Positions 32,662-42,181 of a DNA stretch of 64,000 nt are shown in pieces. The translations under genes and the position numbers were made by a program. Numbering within the stretch: position 1 is the stretch's first letter; the number at the start of each line of letters is the position of its first letter. Location: NCBI GenBank assembly GCA_036504215.1, contig DASXVO010000038.1, forward strand, positions 47,629 through 111,628, written 5' to 3'. Under the pieces are notes generated by a model. The model was not told where the DNA came from and ran no database searches. It was given only the letters and a program-made list of their open reading frames with translations. Source of the stretch: Vicinamibacterales bacterium (GTDB lineage: Bacteria; Acidobacteriota; Vicinamibacteria; Vicinamibacterales; Fen-181).

Positions 32662-34143
32662 CTATCTGAGGCTTGCGGCGATTCCCGCCACACCCAGCGT
32701 CCGGGCGGACAGGTCCGCCAGGTCGAACAGCGGCCGGGGATACACACCGATGGCAATCGTTCCGACGATGGTGACGGCGAGCAGCACGGCCATCGCGGGC
32801 GACAGCACGAGGTCCGATCCGGTCGGTTCGCTCTTGAACCACATGAAGACCACGACCCGCATGTAGTAGTAGATCGACACGGCGCTGTTCAGCACGCCGA
32901 TGACGGCCAGCCAGATGTAGCCGCCGTCGATCGCGGCGCTGAACAGCCAGAACTTGCCCATGAAACCCGCAGTGGGCGGGATGCCGCCGAGCGACAGCAT
33001 GAACAGGAGCATCGCCGTGCCCGCCAGCGGGCTGCGCTGGAACAGGCCGCTCATATCCTTGAGTTCCTCGCCGATCACGTCCCTGCGCCGGAGCAGCGTC
33101 ACGACACCGAACGCGCCAGTCTGCATGAAGGCGTAAACCGCGAGGTAGATCATCGTCGCCTTGATGCCGATCTGCGGGACGGTCGTGGCCGCAACCACGC
33201 CAATCAGCAGGTATCCGGCGTGCGCAATCGACGAGTACGCCAGCATCCGTTTGATGTTGCTCTGCGTGAGCGCCGCGATGTTGCCGACGCACATCGTGAT
33301 GATCGAGAGTGCGTAGAAGAGCACGACCGAATCGGCGTTCACGGACGGAAGCCCCTCGAAGAAGATCCGGAGCAGCATCGCGAACGACGCGGCCTTCGAT
33401 CCCACGGACAGGAACGCGCTGACCGGCGTCGGTGCGCCCTCGTACACGTCGGGCGCCCACATGTGGAACGGCACCGCCGCGATCTTGAACCCGACGCCCG
33501 CCACGACGAGGATCACCGCGAGGCCCAGCCACTTGTCGTGCTCGTGGCCGGCCAGCACCGTGGCGATCGTCCGCAGGTTGGTCGTTCCCGTCAGGCCGTA
33601 GAGGATCGACATCCCGTAGAGCAGCAGGCCGAGCGAGAAGCAGCCGAGCAGGAAATACTTCACCGCGGCTTCGTTCGATCGCTGGCTCGGCTTGATGAAG
33701 CCGACCAGGATGTAGAACGAGATGGCCATCGTCTCGAGACCGATGAAGATCGTCACGAGATCGATGCCGCTCGCCATGAACATCATGCCGAGCGTCGCGC
33801 ACAGAATGAGGAAGTAGTAGGTCCCCGGCCGGGCGCCCTCCACCTCGAGGTAGCGGGTGGACATCAGGATCGTCAGCGCCGCGGCGAACAGGAACAGGAA
33901 CTTGAAGAAAACGGCGAAGCCGTCCACGGCGATCATGCCGCGCGCGGCGGTGGCGTGCGCGCCCACGAACGGCACGAGCGCCGCGGCCGTCAGCGCGAGT
34001 CCGGCAAACGAGATCCAGGCGATGACCCCGTGCCTGGCCCTCGGAATGAAGGCATCGGCGAGCAGGACGAAGAGCGCCACCCCGGTGAGGACGAACTCCG
34101 GCAGCAGCGCGCTGAAATCGCTGGGCGAGAAACCCGCTGGCAT
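32662..34143 (-). CDS. nuoN: NADH-quinone oxidoreductase subunit N
   Basis: Antiporter-like proton-pumping subunit of the complex I membrane arm. The 493-residue protein has about 14 helices. Typical blocks are FIGLETMAISFYILVGF with the key Glu, EAAVKYFLLGCFSLGLLLYG with the key Lys, FKIAAVPFHMWAPDVYEGAPTP (family hallmark) and LSLGGIPPTAGFMGKF. The ATG at 34143 shares one base with the nuoM stop (TAATG). It ends the nuo section; atpZ follows within six bases. Confidence 0.97.
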   Translation of the reverse strand: MPAGFSPSDFSALLPEFVLTGVALFVLLADAFIPRARHGVIAWISFAGLALTAAALVPFVGAHATAARGMIAVDGFAVFFKFLFLFAAALTILMSTRYLEVEGARPGTYYFLILCATLGMMFMASGIDLVTIFIGLETMAISFYILVGFIKPSQRSNEAAVKYFLLGCFSLGLLLYGMSILYGLTGTTNLRTIATVLAGHEHDKWLGLAVILVVAGVGFKIAAVPFHMWAPDVYEGAPTPVSAFLSVGSKAASFAMLLRIFFEGLPSVNADSVVLFYALSIITMCVGNIAALTQSNIKRMLAYSSIAHAGYLLIGVVAATTVPQIGIKATMIYLAVYAFMQTGAFGVVTLLRRRDVIGEELKDMSGLFQRSPLAGTAMLLFMLSLGGIPPTAGFMGKFWLFSAAIDGGYIWLAVIGVLNSAVSIYYYMRVVVFMWFKSEPTGSDLVLSPAMAVLLAVTIVGTIAIGVYPRPLFDLADLSARTLGVAGIAASLR

Positions 34144-35873
34144 TACTGCCCTCCCGCCGTCTTGGCGCCGGGCTTGGCGGCCGATGGCACGGCTCCGGGC
34201 GCCTTCGAAGGCGCCGTCTCTGGCGCAACGTGTTGTTCCACCTGGTTCGGTCGACCAGCGGGAACCGTTCCAGCCGTGGTGGCCGGCGGCGCGGTTTCGT
34301 CGCCGCCGCACGCCGCCATCTGGAACTTGGATGCCGGCTTCGCCTGGCCGCAATCAGCCGGCTTGGCCGACGCGTTCTGTTCGAGATACTGCGGGCTGAC
34401 CCGCGCGATGACGCGGTTCACCGAGGTGTCCAGCCGATCCAGGAACGGCGTCGGGTAGATCCCGATCCAGATCGCCAGGATGATGAGCGGCACGAACGTC
34501 ATGATCTCGCGCAGGTTCAGATCCGGCAGGTGCTCGTTCTTCGGATTCTCGATCTTGCCGAACATCGTCCGCTGGTAGAGCCACAGCATGTAGGCCGCGC
34601 CCAGCACGATCCCGGTCGCCGCGATGGCCGCCCAGAGCTTGCTCACGGTGAAGATCCCCTGCAGGATCAGGAACTCACCGATGAACCCGTTAAGCGCAGG
34701 CAGGCCGATCGACGACAGCATCATCACGCAGAAGACCGCCGCGTAGACCGGCATCACCTTCGACAAGCCGCCGTACTCGGAGATCTGCCGCGTGTGCCGC
34801 CGCTCGTAGACGATGCCGACGATGAGGAAGAGCGCACCGGTGGAGATGCCGTGGTTGATCTGCTGGATGATGCTGCCCTTGATGCCCACGGGGTTGAGGG
34901 CGAACATCCCGAGCATGACGAGCGCCATGTGGCTGACCGACGAGTAGGCGACGAGGCGCTTCCAGTCCCGCTGGGCCATCGCGACCAACGCGCCGTACAC
35001 GATGCCGATGAGCGAGAGCGCCGCCATCATCGGGACGAAGTCGCGCGAGGCATCCGGCAGGATCGGCAGGCTGAAGCGGATGAATCCGTACGTTCCCATC
35101 TTCAGCAGGACAGCGGCCAGGATGACCGAGCCCGCGGTCGGCGCGTCCGTGTGGGCGTCGGGCAGCCAGGTGTGGAACGGGAACATCGGGACCTTGATCG
35201 AGAACCCGAGGAAGAACGCCAGGAACACCCACCACTGGAGACCCTTCGGCAGGGCGAGTTGCTGGTACACCGTGACGTCGAACGTGGAGACGCCGGTCTG
35301 CTGCTGGTGCCAGAAGTAGAGCGCCAGGATGCCAAGCAGCATCACGACGCTGCCGGCCAGCGTGTAGAGGAAGAACTTGATGGCCGAATAGAGCCGGCGA
35401 TCGCTGCCCCAGATCCCGATGAGGAAATACATCGGGACGAGCATGACTTCCCAGAACAGGAAGAACAGCAGGAAGTCGAGCGAGATGAAGGCGCCAATCA
35501 TCCCGGACTGCAGGATCAGGAGGAAGATGTAGTACTCCTTCACCCGCTCCTTGATGGCCGTCCAGGACGACAGGATCGCGATGACGCCCATCAGGGTTGT
35601 CAGCAGGACCATCAGTACCGCGAAGCCGTCCACACCCAGGTGGTACTCGGCGCCGACAGCCGGGATCCACTGCGCGCGCTCGACGAACTGCCACGACGGG
35701 TTGCGGTAGTCGTACTGGAACCAGAGCGGCAGCGAGACGAGGAAGCCGGCCGCCGCGAACAGATTCGCAGTCCAGCGGATGGCGTTCTCGCTGCGTTGGT
35801 TCACGAACAGCAACACGGCGGCGCCGACCAGCGGCGTGAACAGGATCAGCGACAGCAACGGGAAGTCATTCAT
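34143..35873 (-). CDS. nuoM: NADH-quinone oxidoreductase subunit M with Pro/Ala-rich tail
   Basis: Antiporter-like subunit of the complex I membrane arm. At 576 residues it is longer than usual (about 500). Hallmarks are FFLFWEVMLVPMYFLIGIWG, KFFLYTLAGSVVML, PMFPFHTWLPDAHTDAPTAG and AYSSVSHMALVMLG. The extra length is a hydrophilic C-terminal extension of about 80 residues after the last helix, rich in Pro, Ala, Thr and Lys and with two Cys. ATG at 35873 is chosen because the homologous part starts MNDFPLLSLILF. It begins five bases after nuoL. Confidence 0.97.
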   Translation of the reverse strand: MNDFPLLSLILFTPLVGAAVLLFVNQRSENAIRWTANLFAAAGFLVSLPLWFQYDYRNPSWQFVERAQWIPAVGAEYHLGVDGFAVLMVLLTTLMGVIAILSSWTAIKERVKEYYIFLLILQSGMIGAFISLDFLLFFLFWEVMLVPMYFLIGIWGSDRRLYSAIKFFLYTLAGSVVMLLGILALYFWHQQQTGVSTFDVTVYQQLALPKGLQWWVFLAFFLGFSIKVPMFPFHTWLPDAHTDAPTAGSVILAAVLLKMGTYGFIRFSLPILPDASRDFVPMMAALSLIGIVYGALVAMAQRDWKRLVAYSSVSHMALVMLGMFALNPVGIKGSIIQQINHGISTGALFLIVGIVYERRHTRQISEYGGLSKVMPVYAAVFCVMMLSSIGLPALNGFIGEFLILQGIFTVSKLWAAIAATGIVLGAAYMLWLYQRTMFGKIENPKNEHLPDLNLREIMTFVPLIILAIWIGIYPTPFLDRLDTSVNRVIARVSPQYLEQNASAKPADCGQAKPASKFQMAACGGDETAPPATTAGTVPAGRPNQVEQHVAPETAPSKAPGAVPSAAKPGAKTAGGQ

Positions 35874-35878
35874 GGCGG

Positions 35879-38092
35879 TTACCGCATCAGCAGATAGAGG
35901 CTCACGAACGCGAAGACGCCGAAGAGCATCAGCAGCGCGTAGTTCTGAATCAGTCCCGTCTGCAGACGACGGGACACGAAGCTCGCCTCCTGCAGGATCG
36001 AGCCAACCAGGTTCACCAGGCCGTCCACGATGTACTTGTCGATGACACCGGAGAACCAGGACGAGAAGATCGTCAGCCAGCCGGAACCGTTGACGGCGCC
36101 GTCCACGACGTTCCGATCGAACGTCCACAGGCCGTTGGCACCGCTCATCGTCCCGCGGATGACCGTCGCTCCGTAGAGTTCATCCACGTAGTACTTGTTC
36201 GTCAGGACACGATGCGGCCTGGCGAACCGATCCTTCAGGCGCGCCGCGATCTCCGGACGCCGGACGTAGAAGCGGTAGGCGACGAAGATGCCGAGCGCGC
36301 CGATCAAGACCGAAAAGGCCATCAGGCCGAGTTCTCCAGCCGGAGACAGGTGGGCGCCCTCGCCGCCCTCGGCCTCAGTGGCGCGGGCCTCCGTGCCTGC
36401 GGCGTGACCAGCCTCAGCCGCGCGGGCCTCGGGGTTCGCGACAAGGCCGGCCCCGGTGGCGCGGATCTCCGTCCCTGCGGCGTGACTCGCCACGAAGCTC
36501 GGCTCCAGGAACCGCTCGATCGCGTTGCCGCCGCCGAGCACCGCGGGGATCCCGACGAACCCGGCCAGGACCGCGCCCACGGCGAGTACCGACAGCACGA
36601 TCGTCATCGCCTTCGGCGCCTCGTGCGGGCCGTGCCACGCCCCGTGGCCGCCGTGACCGTGGCCCGGGTCCGCATCACCGTGGTCTACCGGGTGATGGCC
36701 GGCAGTCTCCCACGCCGGGCCCCGATAGTCGCCGAAGAACGTGAGCGACATCAGGCGATACATGTAGAACGCGGTCATGAGGGCCGCGAAGGCCGCGAGT
36801 CCCCACACCACCTTGTTCGACAGGAACGCCTTGTAGAGGATCTCGTCCTTGCTGAAGAACCCTGACAGCGGTGGGATGCCGGCAATGGCCAGCGTTCCGA
36901 TCATCATCGTCCAGAAGGTGATCGGCATGTGCTTCCTCAGGCCGCCCATCTTCAGCATGTTCTGCTCGCCCGCCATCGCGTGGATGACCGCGCCGCTGCA
37001 CAGGAAGAGGAGCGCCTTGAAGAAGGCGTGCGTCATCAGGTGGAACGCCCCGGCGGCGAACGCGCCGACGCCCATCGCCACGAACATGTAGCCCAACTGC
37101 GAGACGGTCGAATACGCCAGCACCCGCTTGATGTCGGTCTGTACCAGGCCAATCGACGCCGCCATCACCGCGGTCAGCACGCCCACGATCGCGACGACTT
37201 CCATCGTCATCGGCGCGTGCGTGAAGAGCACGGCGTTGCGCCCGACCATATAGACGCCGGCGGTCACCATCGTCGCGGCATGGATGAGTGCCGAGACCGG
37301 AGTCGGGCCCTCCATGGCGTCAGGCAGCCAGACGTACAGCGGAATCTGCGCGCTCTTGCCCGTCGCGCCGACGAAGAGCAGCAGCGTGATGAGCGACAGC
37401 GTGCCGAACTGCGCGCGCTCGACCGGCAGGACCGCCGCCGCGTTGGCGACCTCGCGAAAGTCGAACGAGCCGAAGGTCGCAAACACCAGGAAGACGCCCA
37501 GCAGGAAGCCCCAGTCGCCGACCCGGTTCGTGATGAACGCCTTCTTGCCCGCATCCGACGCGCTCTGCTTCTCGTACCAGTAACCGATCAGCAGGTACGA
37601 GCAGAGGCCCACGCCCTCCCAGCCCACGAACATGACCAGGTAGTTGGCGCCGAGCACCAGCGTCAGCATGAAGAAGCAGAACAGGTTCAGGTAGGAAAAG
37701 TAGCGGGCGACGCCGCCGCGCGGCTCGTCGTGCATGTAGGCCGTCGAATACACGTGGATCAGGAACCCGATCCCCGTGACGACCAGAATCATCACCGCCG
37801 AGAGCGGATCGAGCCGGAAGGACCAGGGAATGTGGAGCATCCCGATCTTGCCGCTCGCGAGCTGCAGCGCGGTCGGCGGAATCCAGTCGAACAGCACGAC
37901 GTCGTGCGCCCGGGATTCCGGCGGCAGCCCCAGCAACTGGAAGAACGCCACCACCGACAGCCCGAACGCCAGGGCCATCGTCGTGCACGCGACCACTCCG
38001 GCCGTCCGCTTGCTGAACAAGCGGATGCCGAACAGGCCGTTGATGGCCGCGCCCGCACCGGGCACGAGAGGAATGAGCCAGATCAGGTCCAT
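35879..38092 (-). CDS. nuoL: NADH-quinone oxidoreductase subunit L with His-rich and repeat insertions
   Basis: Distal antiporter-like subunit with the long lateral helix of the complex I membrane arm. The 737-residue protein is long for NuoL (about 610-660). Core motifs are FVGWEGVGLCSYLLIGYW, TGKSAQIPLYVWLPDAMEGP, AYSTVSQLGYMFVAMG and GIPPLSGFFSKDEIL. A His-rich loop (about 466-490) and a loop built from three 13-residue repeats (about 535-573, HAAGTEIRAT then HAAGTEARAT) lie between the later helices. The repeats correspond to a 39-bp DNA tandem repeat. Confidence 0.97.
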   Translation of the reverse strand: MDLIWLIPLVPGAGAAINGLFGIRLFSKRTAGVVACTTMALAFGLSVVAFFQLLGLPPESRAHDVVLFDWIPPTALQLASGKIGMLHIPWSFRLDPLSAVMILVVTGIGFLIHVYSTAYMHDEPRGGVARYFSYLNLFCFFMLTLVLGANYLVMFVGWEGVGLCSYLLIGYWYEKQSASDAGKKAFITNRVGDWGFLLGVFLVFATFGSFDFREVANAAAVLPVERAQFGTLSLITLLLFVGATGKSAQIPLYVWLPDAMEGPTPVSALIHAATMVTAGVYMVGRNAVLFTHAPMTMEVVAIVGVLTAVMAASIGLVQTDIKRVLAYSTVSQLGYMFVAMGVGAFAAGAFHLMTHAFFKALLFLCSGAVIHAMAGEQNMLKMGGLRKHMPITFWTMMIGTLAIAGIPPLSGFFSKDEILYKAFLSNKVVWGLAAFAALMTAFYMYRLMSLTFFGDYRGPAWETAGHHPVDHGDADPGHGHGGHGAWHGPHEAPKAMTIVLSVLAVGAVLAGFVGIPAVLGGGNAIERFLEPSFVASHAAGTEIRATGAGLVANPEARAAEAGHAAGTEARATEAEGGEGAHLSPAGELGLMAFSVLIGALGIFVAYRFYVRRPEIAARLKDRFARPHRVLTNKYYVDELYGATVIRGTMSGANGLWTFDRNVVDGAVNGSGWLTIFSSWFSGVIDKYIVDGLVNLVGSILQEASFVSRRLQTGLIQNYALLMLFGVFAFVSLYLLMR
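36381..36497 (-). repeat. Three-copy 39-bp in-frame tandem repeat inside nuoL
   Basis: The string gcgcgggcctc or gcgcggatctc begins at 36381, 36420 and 36459, an exact 39-bp period. The outer two copies match at 28 of 31 positions over gtggcgcgg...ggcgtgac (36378-36408 and 36456-36486); the middle copy is more diverged. Each unit can fold as CGCGGGC-loop-GCCTGCG and resembles the intergenic hairpin at 44627. Confidence 0.8.
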
Positions 38093-38105
38093 GGTTCTGT
38101 CGTCC

Positions 38106-38414
38106 CTACCAGCGCATGAGGCTCATCTCGTCGATGTTCACCGTTTCCTTGTTCCGGTAGAACGCGAGGATGATGCCCAAGCCGACGGCCGCCTCGGCCG
38201 CTGCCACGCAAATCACGAAGATGACGAACACCTGCCCCACGGCGTTGTTCAGTTGATTGGAGAACGCCACCAGGTTGATGTTGACGGCGTTCAGCATCAG
38301 CTCGATCGACATCAGGATGACGATGATGTTGCGGCGAATCATCACGCCGATGACGCCGATGATGAACAGCGCCGCCGACAGGACCATGTAGTGCGCGGGA
38401 GTAATCGGGGTCAT
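38106..38414 (-). CDS. nuoK: NADH-quinone oxidoreductase subunit K
   Basis: Small membrane-arm subunit of complex I, 102 residues with three helices. The family pattern is intact: [29 protein letters not shown] contains the two membrane Glu positions' region, followed by [23 protein letters not shown]. These acidic residues form part of the proton path. It directly abuts nuoJ (no spacing) and is followed 13 bases later by nuoL. Confidence 0.97.
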   Translation of the reverse strand: MTPITPAHYMVLSAALFIIGVIGVMIRRNIIVILMSIELMLNAVNINLVAFSNQLNNAVGQVFVIFVICVAAAEAAVGLGIILAFYRNKETVNIDEMSLMRW

Positions 38415-38924
38415 CTAGAGCTCCCTCCGCGCGAGCACGATCGCGCCGACCATCGCTACGAGGAGCAGCATCGAGGCCACTTCGAACGGAACCAGGTAGT
38501 CGGTGTACAGCAGCCACCCGACCGCTTCGACGTTGTGCGATCCCATGGGCGCCGCGGGCAGCACCAGGCTGGCAGGCGACACCAACTTGTAGGCCGCGAT
38601 GACAATGAGTTCGGCCAGCACGACCACCGAGAACGCGACGCCCCACCCGCTGCGGCGTCGTTTGTCCTGGTGCGCTTCGGGTGGGCGCTTCAGGTTGACC
38701 AGCATGACGACGAAGAGGTAGAGGACGACGATGCCACCGGCGTAGACGATCACCTGGATCGCCGCCAGGAACGGCGCGTTGAGCATCGCGTACAGTCCGG
38801 CGATGAACAGGAAGTTCGCGATCAGGAACATGATGCTGTGCACCGTGCTCTTGGCCGTGATGACCAGCACACCGAACGCGAGAATCATCGCGGCAAGCGT
38901 GTAGAAGGCAATTGCTTCGCCCAT
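38415..38924 (-). CDS. nuoJ: NADH-quinone oxidoreductase subunit J
   Basis: Membrane-arm subunit of complex I, 169 residues with five helices. Typical segments are STVHSIMFLIANFLFIAGLYAML and the pi-bulge helix region with QVIVYAGGIVVLYLFVVMLV, then a basic loop and two more helices ending VAMVGAIVLARREL. It begins 15 bases after nuoH; in most nuo operons nuoI lies between H and J, but here there is no room for it. Confidence 0.96.
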   Translation of the reverse strand: MGEAIAFYTLAAMILAFGVLVITAKSTVHSIMFLIANFLFIAGLYAMLNAPFLAAIQVIVYAGGIVVLYLFVVMLVNLKRPPEAHQDKRRRSGWGVAFSVVVLAELIVIAAYKLVSPASLVLPAAPMGSHNVEAVGWLLYTDYLVPFEVASMLLLVAMVGAIVLARREL

Positions 38925-38939
38925 GTCAGAAAACCTCGC

Positions 38940-39962
38940 TTACCCGAGCGCGACCTTCACCGCCGCCGTCACGAGAATGTTCGCGATGGCGAGCGGGATG
39001 AGGACCTTCCACCCAATCCGCATCAGCTGGTCGTACCGGTATCGCGGCAGCGTGGCGCGGATCCACAGGAACACGTAGAGCACGACGAATGTCTTGCCGA
39101 TGAACCAGATCCACGTCGGCACGATGTCCAGGAACCGCAGGAACTGCACGTTGGGGAACGGCCGCAGCCACCCGCCGAAGAACAGCGTCGTCGCAATCGC
39201 CGAGACGACGATCATGTTCGCGTATTCGGCGAGGAAGAACAGGGCGAACCGCATGCCGCTGTACTCGGTGTGGAACCCCGCCACCAGCTCCTGTTCGGCC
39301 TCCGGCAGGTCGAACGGCGAACGGTTGGTCTCCGCCAGGCCGCCCACGAAGTAGACGAACAGCGCGACCGGCTGGACGAACGCGAACCACACGCCGTTCT
39401 TCAGCTGGCTGCTGACGATGTCCACCATGCTCAGGCTGCCGGACGCCAGGATCACACTGACGAACGTCATCGTCACCGCCAGCTCGTAGCTGATGAGCTG
39501 CGCCGACGAACGGAGTCCTCCGAGCAGCGAGTACTTGGAGTTCGACGACCATCCCGCGAGGATGATGCCGTAGATCCCGATCGACGCCACGGCGACGATG
39601 TACAGCAGGCCGACGTTCAGGTCGGCGATGAAGAGATCGACCGGCTTCCCGAAGACGCCCACCTTGTCGCCGAACGGGATCACCGCGAACGCGATGAGGG
39701 CCGGGACCAGCACGATGATCGGCGCGGCCGTGAACACCCACCTGTCGGCGCGCACCGGCGTCAGGTCTTCCTTGATGAACAGCTTGAGCACGTCGGCGAT
39801 CGGCTGCAGCACGCCATGCGGGCCGACGCGCATCGGCCCGAGCCGCACCTGCACCCACGCCTGCACCTTGCGCTCGAGGAGCACGAGGTACATGACCGTG
39901 ATCAGCACGCCCGTGAGGACGAAGACGATCTTGATGAACGGTATGACGAGGAGATCAATCAC
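38940..39962 (-). CDS. nuoH: NADH-quinone oxidoreductase subunit H
   Basis: Membrane subunit forming the quinone chamber with NuoB and NuoD. The 340-residue protein has eight or nine helices. Marks are [23 protein letters not shown] near residue 30, [24 protein letters not shown] in the middle with conserved Glu and Arg residues, [21 protein letters not shown] and [13 protein letters not shown]. The ATG at 39962 overlaps the nuoD stop by four bases. NuoB, its structural partner, is not encoded here. Confidence 0.97.
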   Translation of the reverse strand: MIDLLVIPFIKIVFVLTGVLITVMYLVLLERKVQAWVQVRLGPMRVGPHGVLQPIADVLKLFIKEDLTPVRADRWVFTAAPIIVLVPALIAFAVIPFGDKVGVFGKPVDLFIADLNVGLLYIVAVASIGIYGIILAGWSSNSKYSLLGGLRSSAQLISYELAVTMTFVSVILASGSLSMVDIVSSQLKNGVWFAFVQPVALFVYFVGGLAETNRSPFDLPEAEQELVAGFHTEYSGMRFALFFLAEYANMIVVSAIATTLFFGGWLRPFPNVQFLRFLDIVPTWIWFIGKTFVVLYVFLWIRATLPRYRYDQLMRIGWKVLIPLAIANILVTAAVKVALG

Positions 39963-41083
39963 CGATCCACCTCTCCAAGCACGATGTCGATCGTGCCGAT
40001 CAGTGCAATCACGTCCGCCACCAGGTGGCCGCGCACGAGCTGCGGCAGCGCCTGGAGGTTGCAGAACGACGGCGGCCGCACGCGCATCCGATACGGATTC
40101 GTGGACCTGCCGTCGCTCACGATGAAAAAGCCGATCTCGCCCTTCGGCGACTCGTTCGCGTGGTAGGTTTCACCGGCCGGCGGCTTGATCAACCGCGGCA
40201 CCTTCCCCATCACCGGGCCCTCCGGCAGGCCTTCGATCGCCTGGCGGATGATCCGAATCGACTGCCGCATCTCCTCGAGGCGCACCAGGTACCGGTCGTA
40301 GGTGTCGCCCCGGGTGCCGACGGGGATGTCGAACTGGAACTCCTCGTACGCGGCGTAGGGCTCGTCCTTCCGCACGTCCCGAGCGACGCCCGACCCGCGC
40401 AAGGGAGGCCCGCACAACCCGACGGCGATCGCATCGGCCGCGGAGATCACGCCGATGTTCCTCGTCCGGTTCAGCCAGATGCGGTTGTGCGTGAGCAGCG
40501 TCTCGTACTCGACCAGTTTTTCCAGCTGGAGGTCGCAGAACCGGAGCACCTTCTGGCCCCAGTCCGGCGGCAGGTCCTGGGGCAGCCCGCCGATTCGCAT
40601 CGAGTTGTACGTCAGCCGTGCGCCGCAGTACTCCTCGAACAGGTCGAGGATCAACTCCCGTTCGCGCAGGCAGTAGAGGAAGACGGTGACGGCGCCGATG
40701 TCCATCGCATGGCTGCCCAGCCACACGAGGTGGCTGGCCAGTCGCTGGAGTTCAGCGAGGATTGTGCGAAGGTACCGGGCGCGTCGGGGCACCTCGAGCG
40801 ACAGCAGCTTTTCGACCGTCTCGACGTACGCGAGGTTCGCCGCCGCCGAGGCGACGTAGTCCAGGCGGTCGGTCAGCAGGACGATCTGCGTCCAGTCGCG
40901 GTTTTCGCTCAGCTTCTCGACGCCCCGGTGGAGATAGCCGATGACGACATCCGCGTCCACGACCCTCTCGCCGTCGAGCTTCAACACCACCCGCAGCACG
41001 CCGTGCGTGGCGGGGTGCTGCGGCCCCATGTTGATGACGAGTTCGTCGGTGTCGAACATCGGGCGGGCAACGTCCGGTTCCAT
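39959..41083 (-). CDS. nuoD: NADH-quinone oxidoreductase subunit D
   Basis: Peripheral-arm subunit that forms the quinone site; it descends from the large subunit of NiFe hydrogenase but has no metal cofactor. The 374-residue protein has [14 protein letters not shown] near residue 19 with the quinone-site His, [44 protein letters not shown] and the C-terminal [13 protein letters not shown]. It abuts nuoC with no spacing and overlaps nuoH. NuoC and NuoD are separate genes here, not fused. Confidence 0.98.
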   Translation of the reverse strand: MEPDVARPMFDTDELVINMGPQHPATHGVLRVVLKLDGERVVDADVVIGYLHRGVEKLSENRDWTQIVLLTDRLDYVASAAANLAYVETVEKLLSLEVPRRARYLRTILAELQRLASHLVWLGSHAMDIGAVTVFLYCLRERELILDLFEEYCGARLTYNSMRIGGLPQDLPPDWGQKVLRFCDLQLEKLVEYETLLTHNRIWLNRTRNIGVISAADAIAVGLCGPPLRGSGVARDVRKDEPYAAYEEFQFDIPVGTRGDTYDRYLVRLEEMRQSIRIIRQAIEGLPEGPVMGKVPRLIKPPAGETYHANESPKGEIGFFIVSDGRSTNPYRMRVRPPSFCNLQALPQLVRGHLVADVIALIGTIDIVLGEVDR

Positions 41084-41770
41084 TTACTCGATCTCCGCTT
41101 CGTTGAACGACTGGCGCAGCTTGAGCCACTCCTGCGGGCTTTCCATGATCAACTCGCCCGGCCCTTCGAGCGGATAGTCCTTCCGCTGCGGATGGCCCTG
41201 CCACTCGTCGGGCATCAGGATGCGGTGCAGGTTCGGATGACCCGCAAACCGGATCCCGAACATGTCCCACGCCTCGCGCTCCAGCCAGTTGGCGGCCGAC
41301 CACACGCCCGACAGCGACGCGATCTCCGCGCCGTCTGCGATCCGGGCCTTCACGCGGACGCGCTGCCGCAACGCGGTCGAGTACAGGGAGCAGACGACGT
41401 CGAAGCGGGCCCCTGCGCGCGTCGGCCAGTCGACGGCCGTCACGTCGGAACAGTAGTCGAAGAGTGCACCCGGGGCGTCGTGCAGGTGTCGGGCGACACC
41501 GAGCCACTGCGCCGGATCGACGATGACGGTCCAGTCGCCCACCCAGTAGCTGAGCTGGAGGGCGGCACCAGGCATCGCGTGCTGAAGCGCCTGGATATAT
41601 GCCGGGACGGTCACATCGGCGGGGGGCGGAGGGTCGGGCGGTCCAGGCGGGACAGGCGGGGCCTTCGGGGCCGCCGCGGCGGCCGCAGGCTTGGCTGCCG
41701 GCACGGCCGGCGTCGCCGCTGCCGGCGCGGCCGGCTTGTCCGTGGATTCTGGTTTCTCGGTGTCAGCCAT
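41084..41770 (-). CDS. nuoC: NADH-quinone oxidoreductase subunit C with Pro/Ala-rich N-terminal extension
   Basis: Peripheral-arm subunit without cofactor. The conserved 30-kDa domain fills the second half, with SDVTAVDWPTRAGARFDVV and the hallmark EREAWDMFGIRFAGHPNLHRILMPDEW, then GHPQRKDYPLEGP. The first 50 residues are an unusual Ala/Pro run (PAAPAAATPAVPAAKPAAAA), presumably a flexible linker. ATG at 41770 gives 228 residues; a GTG at 41803 is possible, and neither has a good ribosome site. It follows nuoA by 54 bases; nuoB normally sits in this interval and is absent. Confidence 0.95.
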   Translation of the reverse strand: MADTEKPESTDKPAAPAAATPAVPAAKPAAAAAAPKAPPVPPGPPDPPPPADVTVPAYIQALQHAMPGAALQLSYWVGDWTVIVDPAQWLGVARHLHDAPGALFDYCSDVTAVDWPTRAGARFDVVCSLYSTALRQRVRVKARIADGAEIASLSGVWSAANWLEREAWDMFGIRFAGHPNLHRILMPDEWQGHPQRKDYPLEGPGELIMESPQEWLKLRQSFNEAEIE

Positions 41771-41824
41771 GGGAGGTGCTTCTTGCTGCGACAACACGCA
41801 CACGACCGGGAAGGCCGGTGGACG

Positions 41825-42181
41825 CTACACCCACTCGAGCGCACCCTGCTTCCACGCGTACGCGTAGCCGACGATGAGGATGAAGAGGAAGACGATCATC
41901 TCGATGAGGCCGAACAGGGCCAGCCTGTCCATGATGACCGCCCACGGGAACATGAACACCGTCTCCACGTCGAAGACGACGAACAGCATCGCCACGATGA
42001 AGTAGCGGATGCTGTAGCGGTCGCGCGCATCGCCGCGCGTCTCGATGCCGCACTCGTAGGGCTCGGACTTGACCTTGTTGTACCGTTCGGGCCGCACGAA
42101 CCACGCCATGATCAGCGCGACGAACGCGAACCCAATCGCCACGAGGAGGAACAGCAGAACGGGAATGTAGGCTTCGAGCAT
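41825..42181 (-). CDS. nuoA: NADH-quinone oxidoreductase subunit A
   Basis: First gene of the nuo/Fo transcript. The 118-residue protein has three membrane helices. The conserved loop KSEPYECGIETRGDARDRYSIRYF carries the Cys that lies near the quinone cavity, followed by AMLFVVFDVETVFMFPWAV. ATG at 42181 is chosen because upstream in-frame sequence is unlike NuoA and overlaps leader DNA. A consensus promoter lies about 220 bases upstream, leaving an unusually long leader. Confidence 0.97.
   Translation of the reverse strand: MLEAYIPVLLFLLVAIGFAFVALIMAWFVRPERYNKVKSEPYECGIETRGDARDRYSIRYFIVAMLFVVFDVETVFMFPWAVIMDRLALFGLIEMIVFLFILIVGYAYAWKQGALEWV

Noticed and set aside
32414..34228. Reading the 604-codon minus-strand frame as one large protein
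   Set aside because: Only its last 80 codons (atpZ) are real; the rest is nuoN read in the wrong frame.
37776..40166. 796-codon plus-strand frame opposite nuoJ/K/H
   Set aside because: Asp/His/Arg/Gln-rich shadow of membrane-protein genes; no recognisable domain.
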